Positions 8,671 through 16,682 of a stretch of DNA of 64,000 nt are shown here, in pieces (position 1 is the stretch's first letter; each line of letters begins with the position of its first letter). The DNA is taken from NCBI GenBank assembly GCA_023957335.1, contig JAMLHC010000004.1, positions 124,001-188,000 on the forward strand, given 5' to 3'. The notes under the pieces were generated by a model. That model did no database searches. It was not told the origin of the DNA and saw only the letters and a list, made by a program, of their open reading frames with translations. The stretch is from Bacteroidota bacterium. Lineage in GTDB: Bacteria > Bacteroidota > Bacteroidia > NS11-12g > UBA955. The translations under genes and the position numbers were made by a program.

Positions 8671-9940
8671 TTTTTACTCTCCTTTTTTTATGTCCAATTG
8701 TATGGGGGTCATTATTTAATTTATGGATAGTAATGCTTAATAAGCCGCGTTGAAAAAACAAGCTTTGTAATGCTGTTTCTGCTTTATTGAATGAATTATT
8801 ATTTTCACTTTGTATAAACAAAGATACTTTTTGTTCTGAGTTTTGTATTACAGCATAATCTGAAATGGTTTCATCGGCCATAACAATTGCTTTTCGTATT
8901 GCATCAGGGAAAATCAATATTTCTTCTTTTTTGATTGTATGAAAAACCAGCACATCATCTTGCCTGCCTTCAATTTGATTAATTGCAAGCATAGTGCTGC
9001 CACACTTGCATTTATTTTGCAAGGTTATAATATCATTCAATTCATAGCGAATAATAGGTTGGCTTATGCGGAACAAATCGGTAATGATAGGATGAAATTT
9101 AGTTTGCTCTGTGTTTATGAATTTTTTCTCTATGACTAAAAAATCTTCATTAAAGTGCAACACACCATACTTGCATGTTGTAGCCAATAAGCCTTCGGTG
9201 CATTGATATACTTGGTGAATGGTTTGAGCAAATACTTTTTCAAGATAAATTTTATCTTCAGAGGCAAGCACTTCTGCAATAGAAATTATTTTTTGTGGAG
9301 CAATATTCAATTTTTTTCCTTCAATTTCTTTCGCTATTAAAAAAAGTAAGCTTGGTTGACCCACAATTATATCAGGTTTTAATTTGTCTAAAGAAGTTAT
9401 GTTTTCGCTATTGTCTTGAAGAATATCAAAGAAATGAAATGATAGTAATTGAGATTGAACAGATTGATATAAATTACTGTTGGCTCTCATAAAAAAAGCC
9501 ACTTTTCGTTTTCGTAGAGAAAAACCAATTACACGGTCTAAAATGCAAGCTACCCATAAAGCTCTTTCGTTTTCGCTTACCAAAAAGCAACCCCTGTTGC
9601 CACTGGTGCCGGTTGACAAACCAACTGTGATTCCATCTATTTGCGGGCTAAAATTTCGTGAATTTTCAGCCTGCATGGCAACCTGTAATGCCTCATTTAC
9701 ATCAATACCACAAGTATTTATGGAATTAAAGTTTTGCATAAAAACCGTTTTATTAAGAATGGGTAATTCTTGAATGGTTGTTTTTTCTTTTAATAGTTGC
9801 TTATAAAAAGGAGATGCTTCCAATCGCTTCATTTGCTGCTTCCATCTTTTTTGTTGAAGCAAGACATAATTATGCCTATATATCCATTTAGATACTTTTA
9901 GTTTAACATAGAAGTACAATATTTTTAACTTAAAGCGCAT
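8648..9940 (-). CDS. F390 synthetase-related adenylate-forming enzyme (PaaK-like)
   Basis: A 430-residue member of the adenylate-forming family related to coenzyme F390 synthetase and phenylacetate-CoA ligase. The phosphate-binding loop GLSTGTSGNRG lies near residue 107. A conserved acidic motif typical of the second half (IIRYELNDII) and a Cys-rich patch (CKCGSTM) follow, as in PaaK-like proteins. Such enzymes activate carboxylates as acyl-AMP. Bacteroidota lack coenzyme F420, so the F390 label only names the family. Its place between an MBL hydrolase and a KAS III-like gene, overlapping both, parallels OleC, which also is an adenylate-forming enzyme acting on a beta-hydroxy acid. ATG at 9938-9940. 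Confidence 0.8.
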   Translation of the reverse strand: MRFKLKILYFYVKLKVSKWIYRHNYVLLQQKRWKQQMKRLEASPFYKQLLKEKTTIQELPILNKTVFMQNFNSINTCGIDVNEALQVAMQAENSRNFSPQIDGITVGLSTGTSGNRGCFLVSENERALWVACILDRVIGFSLRKRKVAFFMRANSNLYQSVQSQLLSFHFFDILQDNSENITSLDKLKPDIIVGQPSLLFLIAKEIEGKKLNIAPQKIISIAEVLASEDKIYLEKVFAQTIHQVYQCTEGLLATTCKYGVLHFNEDFLVIEKKFINTEQTKFHPIITDLFRISQPIIRYELNDIITLQNKCKCGSTMLAINQIEGRQDDVLVFHTIKKEEILIFPDAIRKAIVMADETISDYAVIQNSEQKVSLFIQSENNNSFNKAETALQSLFFQRGLLSITIHKLNNDPHTIGHKKRRVKNESRKRN

Positions 9941-10778
9941 CTATATCAAATTTATTATCTACAAAATTTCTTGTTGTGGTTTCGCAATGTGTTGGTACAA
10001 TTATAACTTCAGGATTGCTTTCATAAAATGCTTTGATATTGTAAATGGTCTTTTTACTATCTTTCCAAGAATCAAAAAACAATTTAACAATGGGATGGGG
10101 TAGCATTAAATATTTATATGCTTTTTCGTTCCATACAGCGTCAGCAATTAAAAAATACTGTGCTTTTTCAGTTTGTAAGCGAATGCCAATTTGCCCGGCT
10201 GCATGACCGGGAAGCTTATACACAATAATTGTATTATCATTAAACAGGTCGTATATAGTTCCGAATATTTTATCATTGGTTGTCATCGAAATTTTTTCAA
10301 TAAACTGCAACCTTGTTTCTATATCACTCGGAAGCAATGATTTTAGGATACCTTTTGAAAAAGCTAATAACCTTGCCATGCTTTTTACTTGCTGATAGGC
10401 TACTTCCGAACAGTAAATGGTTGCGTTTTCAAAGTCACGAAGTCCACCAATATGGTCGGCATGGAAGTGAGAAATAATAATATGTTTGATGTCTTTTGGC
10501 TGAATTCCAATCTTTAATAGTTGCTGTTTTAATTCGTCTTTTTCTTGTATGAATACTTTTGTTGTTAAAGCATAAATTTTATTTGGAAAATATTTTGTTG
10601 CTTCAAAAAATCTGTTGGTATAACCCGTATCAAAAAGTATCCACCCTTTAGTTGGATGTTTTATAAGCCCAAACAATGCATGAAATTTAATATCCATTTT
10701 GGGTTCGCCCCTTACGGCATGGTGTGCCTTGGCTATACAATAACCGGCATAGTTGAGATATAATTTACAGTTTTGCAT
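9930..10778 (-). CDS. MBL-fold metallo-hydrolase (lactonase/quorum-quenching-like)
   Basis: A 282-residue metallo-beta-lactamase-fold hydrolase. The metal motif HxHxDH is complete (SHFHADHIGG, near residue 103), followed by the distal ligands in GHAAGQIG, an Asp in IADAVW and a C-terminal PTHCE. Length and layout match AHL-lactonase-like members, which hydrolyse lactones, thioesters or esters with two zinc ions. It overlaps the upstream epimerase gene by 14 bases and the downstream ligase gene by 11, so translation is coupled. In the ole comparison it takes the slot of the alpha/beta hydrolase OleB, which opens a beta-lactone; a lactone substrate is therefore plausible but unproven. Confidence 0.85.
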   Translation of the reverse strand: MQNCKLYLNYAGYCIAKAHHAVRGEPKMDIKFHALFGLIKHPTKGWILFDTGYTNRFFEATKYFPNKIYALTTKVFIQEKDELKQQLLKIGIQPKDIKHIIISHFHADHIGGLRDFENATIYCSEVAYQQVKSMARLLAFSKGILKSLLPSDIETRLQFIEKISMTTNDKIFGTIYDLFNDNTIIVYKLPGHAAGQIGIRLQTEKAQYFLIADAVWNEKAYKYLMLPHPIVKLFFDSWKDSKKTIYNIKAFYESNPEVIIVPTHCETTTRNFVDNKFDIDAL

Positions 10779-11754
10779 TTGATTTATACCAGTTTAAAAA
10801 CTCATCAATGGCTTGTTGGGTGTTTATGGTTGGGCGGTAGCCGAGTAATTGTTTTGCTTTTGTTATATCTAATGTGAAAGACAAACCTAAAGTTCCTACA
10901 CTGTAGCAGGTGAGAGGTGGCTCTTTGTAGTTGGTCAAAACGGATTTAGTTTCTAAAAAGCGCGCTATCAGATGTGCTGTTCGATATGAAATGCTTTTAT
11001 CTACCAACGGTGTTTCTAAGGCGTTTAGCACATATTTGATTTGTTCCCACAAGATTACAGGCTCGTCATTTGTAATATTGTAACATTGATTTAACCCTTC
11101 ATTTTTGACCAAGCACGAAAGAATAATTGCTTCTACTACGTTCTCAACGGCAGTTAAATCCACCTTGTTTTTTCCATTTCCTATTACCCGTAACTTACCT
11201 TCATGTTGTGCCCTAATCAATCGGGGCATAATAATACTATCGCCTCTTCCTATCAATGCTCTTGGACGAAGTATTACAAACGGGATATTGGATTGCTCCA
11301 ATAAAATTTCCGCTTCTCTTTTTGTTCTTGCATAATGATTCACAAATTTAAGTGGTAGTGGGTCTGTTTCTTTAATGTTCAAGCGGTGAGTTCCATCAAA
11401 ATAAACACTTGGCGAAGAGATATAAATTATTTTTTGTACCCCATACTTTTTTGCACTGCTTAAAATATTCTGTTGAGTGATGATGTTGGACGAATTAAAT
11501 TCAGCAGCTTTTCCCCAAGGAGAGGAAAACGAAGCTGCATGAATAATCATGTCAACGCCATTAACCAATTCATCAACAAAAACCGAATTTTCTAATCTTC
11601 CAAGTTTGTAAATTACTTTTGTGTTTTCAATGCCACGATAGTCCAACAATTTTGTACCGTTAGCTATTACAGTTTTAACCCAATCTAATGTTATTAGTTT
11701 CTCTAAGGTTCTATAACCCAAAAAACCGGTGGCTCCTGTCAATAGGATTTTCAT
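10765..11754 (-). CDS. NAD(P)-dependent epimerase/dehydratase, 3-beta-HSD/OleD-like
   Basis: An extended short-chain dehydrogenase of 329 residues. The nucleotide motif GATGFLG is at the extreme N-terminus and the catalytic Y-x-x-x-K is YARTK near residue 140, with the preceding Ser in YISSPSVY. The sequence from ILRPRALIGRGD onward fits the 3-beta-hydroxysteroid dehydrogenase/OleD branch rather than sugar epimerases. It is the first gene of the operon, with the ATG at 11752-11754 and dispersed repeat A 36 bases upstream. Expected chemistry is NAD(P)-linked reduction or oxidation of a keto/hydroxy group on an acyl chain, consistent with reducing a condensed beta-keto acid. Confidence 0.85.
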   Translation of the reverse strand: MKILLTGATGFLGYRTLEKLITLDWVKTVIANGTKLLDYRGIENTKVIYKLGRLENSVFVDELVNGVDMIIHAASFSSPWGKAAEFNSSNIITQQNILSSAKKYGVQKIIYISSPSVYFDGTHRLNIKETDPLPLKFVNHYARTKREAEILLEQSNIPFVILRPRALIGRGDSIIMPRLIRAQHEGKLRVIGNGKNKVDLTAVENVVEAIILSCLVKNEGLNQCYNITNDEPVILWEQIKYVLNALETPLVDKSISYRTAHLIARFLETKSVLTNYKEPPLTCYSVGTLGLSFTLDITKAKQLLGYRPTINTQQAIDEFLNWYKSNAKL

Positions 11755-11790
11755 TTTAATACTAATTGGTTGATTTAGTAGTTGCTAAAT

Positions 11791-11970
11791 GCCTTATAAC
11801 GTCATTCTGTATAAAAACTTAATTTTCTCAATGATTGTATCGCAAAGCAATGCATATAATTTCAATTTAAGGCAATTAAAATGAGGTTTGTTTTAGAAGA
11901 AGTCGATTTTTTGGGAAAAGAAAGTGTCGTAAAACGCTTTAAATTGTGTTATCAGAATCCAAAAATAAAG
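11791..11970. repeat. Dispersed repeat A, copy 2
   Basis: Matches 2857-3039 along its length. Here a frame starting ATGAGGTTTG at 11881 stays open for 34 codons and ends at a TAG formed inside the palindrome at 11978. The frame begins MRFVLEE; copy 1 begins MRFILED. That points to a coding remnant, perhaps the start of a lost mobile gene. Together with the palindrome it fills most of the 11755-12085 gap. Confidence 0.6.
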
Positions 11971-11977
11971 GGTAAAA

Positions 11978-12013
11978 TTCCATAGCCCACGGTTTAAACC
12001 GTGGGCTATGGAA
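11978..12013. repeat. Perfect 36-bp palindrome, REP-like, copy 2
   Basis: The same core as at 2041-2072 (AGCCCACGGTTTAAACCGTG) with two additional paired bases on each side. It would form a long stable hairpin in single-stranded DNA or RNA. It directly abuts dispersed repeat A. Confidence 0.8.
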
Positions 12014-12085
12014 ACCGTGTTGTTTGATTTTGTGTGCTTGTTGACAACACCAAGCACGGCTGAAAAAAAGACCAAATACAACAGC

Positions 12086-12592
12086 CTATTTTTGTATCAA
12101 TTTTTCATAGCCCTCATCGCCTTCCAGTATGCCGTCAAAAAGTTCGCCTCCAATTGCAAGAACGGTAATATCATAACCATCTGCACAACCAAATGGCATG
12201 AAAATTTGACCATATTTTGTATAATAAAGGCTAATTCTTGCACCCTTTGGCTTGTTTCCATCTTTACCATAGAACTTATCATAAAGTATCACGGAATCGT
12301 TTTCAACACGCCATTTGCCCCTATAGCTTACCTTTCTGTCGCAATACCCCACTCTAAAGGTACTATCAGATTTTAAGTCCAAAACCATTTCAAAACCAAC
12401 TTTGAAGTGGTCTCCATATTGCTTTATTAAAGCTTGCTTCTCAGACTTGCTTAAATTCACGAGTGTGTATTTGCCGGGTACAATCGGTTTCAGTGCCGGC
12501 TTCTCCATGCAATGATTACTACAAGACACAACCTTTAGAAAAGCAACAAACAATACAGCTAATCTGATTTTGGTAGGTATATTTTTTTGCAT
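12086..12592 (-). CDS. Hypothetical lipoprotein, 168 aa
   Basis: A small probable lipoprotein. The N-terminus is basic then hydrophobic and ends VVSC, a plausible lipobox at about residue 24. The mature part contains DSTFRVGYCDRKVSYRGKWRVENDSVILYD, the usual pattern of small lipocalin-like or copper-resistance-like beta barrels in Bacteroidota, where a value is compared with a threshold strand by strand. I do not recognise a specific family. It follows 150 bases after the thioredoxin-like gene and may be separately transcribed. ATG at 12590-12592. Confidence 0.65.
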   Translation of the reverse strand: MQKNIPTKIRLAVLFVAFLKVVSCSNHCMEKPALKPIVPGKYTLVNLSKSEKQALIKQYGDHFKVGFEMVLDLKSDSTFRVGYCDRKVSYRGKWRVENDSVILYDKFYGKDGNKPKGARISLYYTKYGQIFMPFGCADGYDITVLAIGGELFDGILEGDEGYEKLIQK

Positions 12593-12742
12593 ATCTGATA
12601 ACTTAAGGGTTCAGCGATACAAATATCTGTGCTCGGGACATATTTACATAATTATTTAAGTCAGATTGAATGTTATTCAATGCGTTTTGAAAAACCGGAG
12701 CAGATTCAAATGTTCTGTAATAACTTATAAGATTGATTGCAA

Positions 12743-13192
12743 TTAGTGTTTCTTGGTATTATTCTGTTTGAACAGACTATCTAACAACGCAATATTGGGA
12801 TTGCCATTGTTTGAATTATATAAACGGTTGTATGTTAAGATGACAAATTCACCGGATTTTCTATAAACAATAAATGGAAAATACATAGTACGTTTGTTTA
12901 AAAGAGATGCAGGAATAGAATCAATGACTGAAGGAGAATATTTAACCTTAAGATTGGGATATAATATTTTGGCGCGTTGAACCAAAAAGTCATTATCTTC
13001 AATAGGCGTAACAATGACTCTTTTTCGCAACTTTCTTCCGGCTTCTTTAAAATATTTATTTAATTCGACATTGCATTGATGGCAAGACGGAGTGTTAAAA
13101 ATAATATAGATTTCGTCTGTTTGTTCCTTGTGTGCAAAAGCAAACAAGCAGAATAAACCCACTACTAAAATGCTGAACTTTTTATAATCCAT
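12743..13192 (-). CDS. Thioredoxin-like secreted protein with CxxC motif
   Basis: A 149-residue protein with an N-terminal hydrophobic segment (residues 5-20) that ends in FAFA, so exported or membrane anchored. Soon after comes a beta strand and NTPSCHQCN, the C-x-x-C redox motif at the position expected for a thioredoxin fold (YIIFNTPSCHQC). The rest has the length of a small thioredoxin. It overlaps the upstream propeller-like gene by 28 bases, so the two are co-translated. Family members in Bacteroidota often act in the periplasm next to 6-bladed propeller proteins. Precise role unknown. Confidence 0.65.
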   Translation of the reverse strand: MDYKKFSILVVGLFCLFAFAHKEQTDEIYIIFNTPSCHQCNVELNKYFKEAGRKLRKRVIVTPIEDNDFLVQRAKILYPNLKVKYSPSVIDSIPASLLNKRTMYFPFIVYRKSGEFVILTYNRLYNSNNGNPNIALLDSLFKQNNTKKH

Positions 13193-14352
13193 ATTTTAGG
13201 TGATTTAATTTTAGCATTTTCGTTTCTGTATTTACCAAGTTTAATATTATCTAATTGTGACGTTTTGTCTTTTTTTCGAACCACATCAATAGACAACAAC
13301 CCCTTGCTATCAAAAGACACAATCCCATACTGTGGAACAATATATTCTTGAGTCAATTTCACAGATTGACGCGCCCAATAGTTAAAAGGTTGAGACTTGC
13401 TGATGAAGTATCCATGTTCCTGAGAGCTCCATTTTAATTCTACAAAACTGTTTGGAAACCCCTTAAAATAATCTTGCGATATACATAAATACAATGAAGA
13501 ATCCGTAATAAAAAGTGAGTTATAAAAAATAATTTTGGGGGTTATTGCATCATAGAGTGCTTGTATAGAATTGGCGGGATAATGCAGCACCCTTTTATTC
13601 TTTATAATTTTCATTACCGAATCTGAGAAATATATAGAATCACAAGCTAAAGAAGTTATCTGAAATTGTTGATGTGTCCTGTCTTTCAGGTAAACTACAT
13701 TCAATAAAGGGGCATTATTCTCTATCCAATATAATTTATCATGATAAAAGCGGAAGGGGGTAACATCATAAAAATAATACATCTCTGGGAGAAGTGAAGA
13801 ATATGCAGTACTATTTTCAATTTTTAAATTATTTAGATTTACTTCTGTGAGAATTATAGTTGAATCTGACCGATAGATTTCATCACCCGGATATGTTTTT
13901 AATGTATAAAGTCTTTCGTTCAGAATATAAAAGAACCAAGCGTCTTTAATTATCAAGTCTCCGCGTTTAACAAACTTTTTTTGAGTCGTGTTAAAGGACT
14001 GTATGATAATTTTATTGGTTTCATCTGATGCCAATATCAACCATTCTTTGTTGCAGTATATTTTAGAGATGGTGTAACCAGGTTCTTGATAGTATTGATA
14101 ATACTCAATTTTTCCGAATCTTAAGTCCATTACACCAATTTCTTTGGAATGATTGTGAAGAAAATAAAAATGGTTTTCTTCGCGGTTCCATACCAAATCT
14201 TCTAATGTCCCCTTGAGGTGCTTGGCAATTTTTAGGTCTTCGTAAATAGTATCTATCTTGAAATGTACAATCTCATTTTCTTTAGTACATTGTGCTTGTA
14301 TTCTCGACAAGGATAACAAGCAATAAAGAATTAATATGGCAGCATGTCTCAT
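13165..14352 (-). CDS. Secreted 6-bladed beta-propeller-like protein
   Basis: A secreted protein of about 395 residues. I chose the ATG at 14350-14352, which gives the signal peptide MRHAAILILYCLLSLSRIQA; a start 15 codons upstream is possible but adds a second hydrophobic piece. Repeating strands such as LEDLVWNREENHFYFLHN, KEIGVMDLRFGKIEYY and EWLILASDETNKIII fit the 6-bladed propeller family common in Bacteroidota. Together with the small secreted gene upstream and the CxxC thioredoxin-like gene downstream, it forms an arrangement seen around NVEALA-type exported peptides in Bacteroides. Function is not known. Confidence 0.6.
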   Translation of the reverse strand: MRHAAILILYCLLSLSRIQAQCTKENEIVHFKIDTIYEDLKIAKHLKGTLEDLVWNREENHFYFLHNHSKEIGVMDLRFGKIEYYQYYQEPGYTISKIYCNKEWLILASDETNKIIIQSFNTTQKKFVKRGDLIIKDAWFFYILNERLYTLKTYPGDEIYRSDSTIILTEVNLNNLKIENSTAYSSLLPEMYYFYDVTPFRFYHDKLYWIENNAPLLNVVYLKDRTHQQFQITSLACDSIYFSDSVMKIIKNKRVLHYPANSIQALYDAITPKIIFYNSLFITDSSLYLCISQDYFKGFPNSFVELKWSSQEHGYFISKSQPFNYWARQSVKLTQEYIVPQYGIVSFDSKGLLSIDVVRKKDKTSQLDNIKLGKYRNENAKIKSPKIWIIKSSAF

Positions 14353-14409
14353 CAATATTCGGTTCAAAAACGCAAAGATAAGATAAATATGTTTCAAGAC
14401 TGGAAATAG

Positions 14410-14895
14410 TTAGTACTTGAAAACTTCTATTAAGTAATCGCCATCAGGATCACCTACAATTGGAGACCATGATACAGAATAAATGCGTGTTTCATTGTCA
14501 GGTGTAACTATGGTATAATTATAAGAACCGGTTGGCTCATTATTGTCGTAAATTCTATTGGTTGCATAGACAATAAGGTAGTTTGTAGAATTTACATCAA
14601 TTTCGTCAAATTCTGTTTCGGGAATACCCATTTCTTCAAGTTTTACCTTATAAATAACACATGGATTATAGCCTTGACCAGTACATGTTAAATCTACAAT
14701 TGTTGTACCGTTATCATCATTATGCCTTTTGTTAATTACTTTTTCATAGCCCATTGTACCATCACTTAACTTTGTTCCACCTTTAATTTTAACATCTCCT
14801 AATTTCTCTTTGGCATAAAGCTGGGTGTTAAACAAAGTAGTCATTACAATAATTCCGAAAGTGAGTTTAACTAAATTTTTAATTTTTGTTTTCAT
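14410..14895 (-). CDS. Small secreted hypothetical protein, 161 aa
   Basis: A secreted protein with a signal peptide (MKTKIKNLVKLTFGIIVMTT, cleaved near LYA-KEK). The mature region is about 130 residues, has one pair of cysteines (LTCTGQGYNPC) and is otherwise beta rich. No family is recognised. It heads the transcript that continues with the propeller-like and thioredoxin-like genes, 57 bases away. ATG at 14893-14895. The direct repeat that carries the broken regulator begins 22 bases upstream, so its promoter may lie inside the duplicated segment. Confidence 0.6.
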   Translation of the reverse strand: MKTKIKNLVKLTFGIIVMTTLFNTQLYAKEKLGDVKIKGGTKLSDGTMGYEKVINKRHNDDNGTTIVDLTCTGQGYNPCVIYKVKLEEMGIPETEFDEIDVNSTNYLIVYATNRIYDNNEPTGSYNYTIVTPDNETRIYSVSWSPIVGDPDGDYLIEVFKY

Positions 14896-15026
14896 AATTT
14901 ATTTATTTTTTTGTATACCAACAAAGCAAAATACTTTTTTACTTTCTCGCAAGCTATAAATAATCGCATAGAGCATTAAATTATGGTGCTACACGATAAA
15001 TTATCAGAAAATACGATATTTGCCCC

Positions 15027-15326
15027 ATGAATACAGGCTAAAAAATAAGGCAAGCCCGTACAAAAAAAGGGTTCTCTCAGGAATATCTCGGAAGTAAAAT
15101 AGGGGTAAAACAGAGTGTCATAAGCGAAATGGAAGCAGGTAACAGAGAAGTAAATATTGAAGAACTGCTAAAAATATCAGAAACTTTGGAAGAGCCTCTT
15201 GCCAAGCTCTTACATTTGCCTATGAATGTGGAATTTAATAATTGTCCGGGAGCGGGTATTGTTGTCTATCATCAATTTCCGCCTGAACTGATTAAGGTTT
15301 TGGAAAAGTTGGCAGACAAACTCTGA
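15027..15326 (+). pseudogene. XRE-family regulator, broken copy (premature stop at codon 5)
   Basis: Same reading frame as the intact gene at 16793-17092, but the fifth codon GAA has become TAA, so translation would stop after four residues. The remaining 95 codons stay open and differ from the intact copy by one visible base (GCA for ACA near the end, Ala for Thr). An internal start at 15129 could give a 65-residue fragment, which would lack the first helices of the HTH. The almost perfect identity dates the nonsense change as recent. Confidence 0.85.
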
Positions 15327-15334
15327 ATCCGGTC

Positions 15335-15482
15335 TTAGCCCATTGTGCTGTAATCACCCAGTCCAAATTCATTTTTTTCTCCGTTGAGTTCGGCAAAATT
15401 TCGAATCATTGAGTTGGTAAATGAAATGTTGTTGATGCATGCATTGGATTGGATAATACTGTTGCTGATGTGGGCATTACGT
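15335..15482 (-). pseudogene. Duplicated 3' end of sugar-phosphate nucleotidyltransferase
   Basis: Matches the last 145 bases of the intact gene at 17101-18102, including its stop codon, with about six changes. It has no start or catalytic part, so it is a bystander carried by the duplication. The sequence from 15483 to 15588 is unrelated to the intact gene and shows no other feature. Confidence 0.8.
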
Positions 15483-15588
15483 ATTTTGGAGCTTTTGAAG
15501 TATGAATACTTATTGGTGGGGTTTTACATAACACCTATGATGGGAGTTACTTTGAATAACGTAAAATATAATTTTGTGACTTTTTGAA

Positions 15589-15936
15589 TTAACCAAGACG
15601 ACTTATCAAAACGAATCCCACCATAATTACTATGACAAAAATTATGAAAGTATTAATAATAGCAATTCGTTCATTTTGTTTGTGAGATATCTTCAATCTC
15701 CTCGTGAAGTAGTCAGTCAAATCAAAGCTTGTATTGAGTATTTTGGCATAGAACTTCCCAATATTATATGCAGCCAAAATAAGAGCTATTACTACAAGAC
15801 CAATATATTGGACGATTCGAGCATCAAAAAGACTTTCTTTAAAACGCACAGGCGCAAGCATAAACGCCATAGAGCTAATGAGGGCAGCAAATATGACTAT
15901 TCTTGTCATCCATAGGATAATGTTTGCTTTTTTCAT
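15589..15936 (-). CDS. Small membrane protein, 3 TM segments
   Basis: A 115-residue hydrophobic protein with about three membrane segments: residues 8-26 (IILWMTRIVIFAALISSMAF), 44-62 (GLVVIALILAAY) and 93-112 (TFIIFVIVIMVGFVLIS). No catalytic motif or known family is visible. It lies 28 bases downstream of the cysteine-rich lipoprotein gene, on the same strand, and both sit between the two direct repeats. That could make this pair a unit, with the membrane protein serving as transport or protection partner; this is inference only. Confidence 0.6.
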   Translation of the reverse strand: MKKANIILWMTRIVIFAALISSMAFMLAPVRFKESLFDARIVQYIGLVVIALILAAYNIGKFYAKILNTSFDLTDYFTRRLKISHKQNERIAIINTFIIFVIVIMVGFVLISRLG

Positions 15937-15964
15937 AATGCAAATGTAAGTGCTTTGTTAATTA

Positions 15965-16666
15965 TTACATACAATTATTATTTATCTTGGGTGACCATAA
16001 TTGTTTAATTGAAGAGCTACCAGTAGGAACGCAATCTGGATATGCTGCATCCATTGCATTTACGCAAAACAATAGACTTATTCCACAAGCAGATGCCATA
16101 AGCCCTGCTGCAGGTCCAGTAAAAGCAGCACCAAGTAAACAAGTTGCGAAACCATATGCACAATTGTTTATACCAGCTCTATAAGCATTACAATTTGGAA
16201 TATTAATATAATCCACTTCTTCATAACCCAAGTAATTCAATACAGCATTCCCAAAATATATCTTATTTTCTATTTCTAATAAATTATTCTCAAGTTCGGG
16301 GTGTGTTAAAACAAAACTGTCTATTTGATTCATTTTTGAAATAATATTATAAAATGTTGTTATTGATGATAACTGACTTACTTTTACCATGTTATCAACA
16401 GGGGTGTTAATTATTGAATTGAATAAACAAAAGGATTCACTATCAAGTTGACCAATTTCATAAATTAATAAACTAACTTCTTTACTTAAACTGTCAATCG
16501 TAATCAAGGTTAAAACATTTAAACTTGTTTCATTGTTATTGTTTTCATTCAATACGTTCTCCCCTTCTTGTTCTGTTTTTCTTTCTTTTGTGCAAGAAGA
16601 AATCATGGTAAAGCAACCACTAACAATTATAATTGTTAGTATAATTTTCATACTTATTCTTTTCAT
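15965..16666 (-). CDS. Lipoprotein with Gly/Ala-rich, cysteine-rich C-terminus
   Basis: A probable lipoprotein of about 233 residues. The ATG at 16664-16666 (or the one five codons later) gives a clean signal ending MISSC; a more upstream in-frame start is less likely. The middle is a polar helical region (MIN-NETSLNVLTLITIDS). The last 80 residues contain seven cysteines, spaced through the hydrophobic Gly/Ala stretch CLLGAAFTGPAAGLMASACG, which resembles bacteriocin-like or disulfide-stabilised secreted domains. The family is not recognised. It forms a pair with the small membrane gene 28 bases downstream, and both lie between duplicated copies of an XRE regulator. Confidence 0.6.
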   Translation of the reverse strand: MKRISMKIILTIIIVSGCFTMISSCTKERKTEQEGENVLNENNNNETSLNVLTLITIDSLSKEVSLLIYEIGQLDSESFCLFNSIINTPVDNMVKVSQLSSITTFYNIISKMNQIDSFVLTHPELENNLLEIENKIYFGNAVLNYLGYEEVDYINIPNCNAYRAGINNCAYGFATCLLGAAFTGPAAGLMASACGISLLFCVNAMDAAYPDCVPTGSSSIKQLWSPKINNNCM

Positions 16667-16682
16667 AATATTTATTAATTTC

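Larger units (their letters stand above)
14917..15482. repeat. Direct repeat, copy 1 (duplicated XRE gene plus nucleotidyltransferase 3' end)
   Basis: Collinear with 16683-17248 at a constant offset of 1766 bases and with only a handful of mismatches up to about 15450. It includes the upstream region of the XRE gene, the whole XRE gene, and the last 145 bases of the convergent nucleotidyltransferase gene. Similarity decays from about 15480 on. Confidence 0.9.

Noticed and set aside
8648..9940. True coenzyme F390 synthetase
   Set aside because: Bacteroidota do not make F420, so only family membership is supported.
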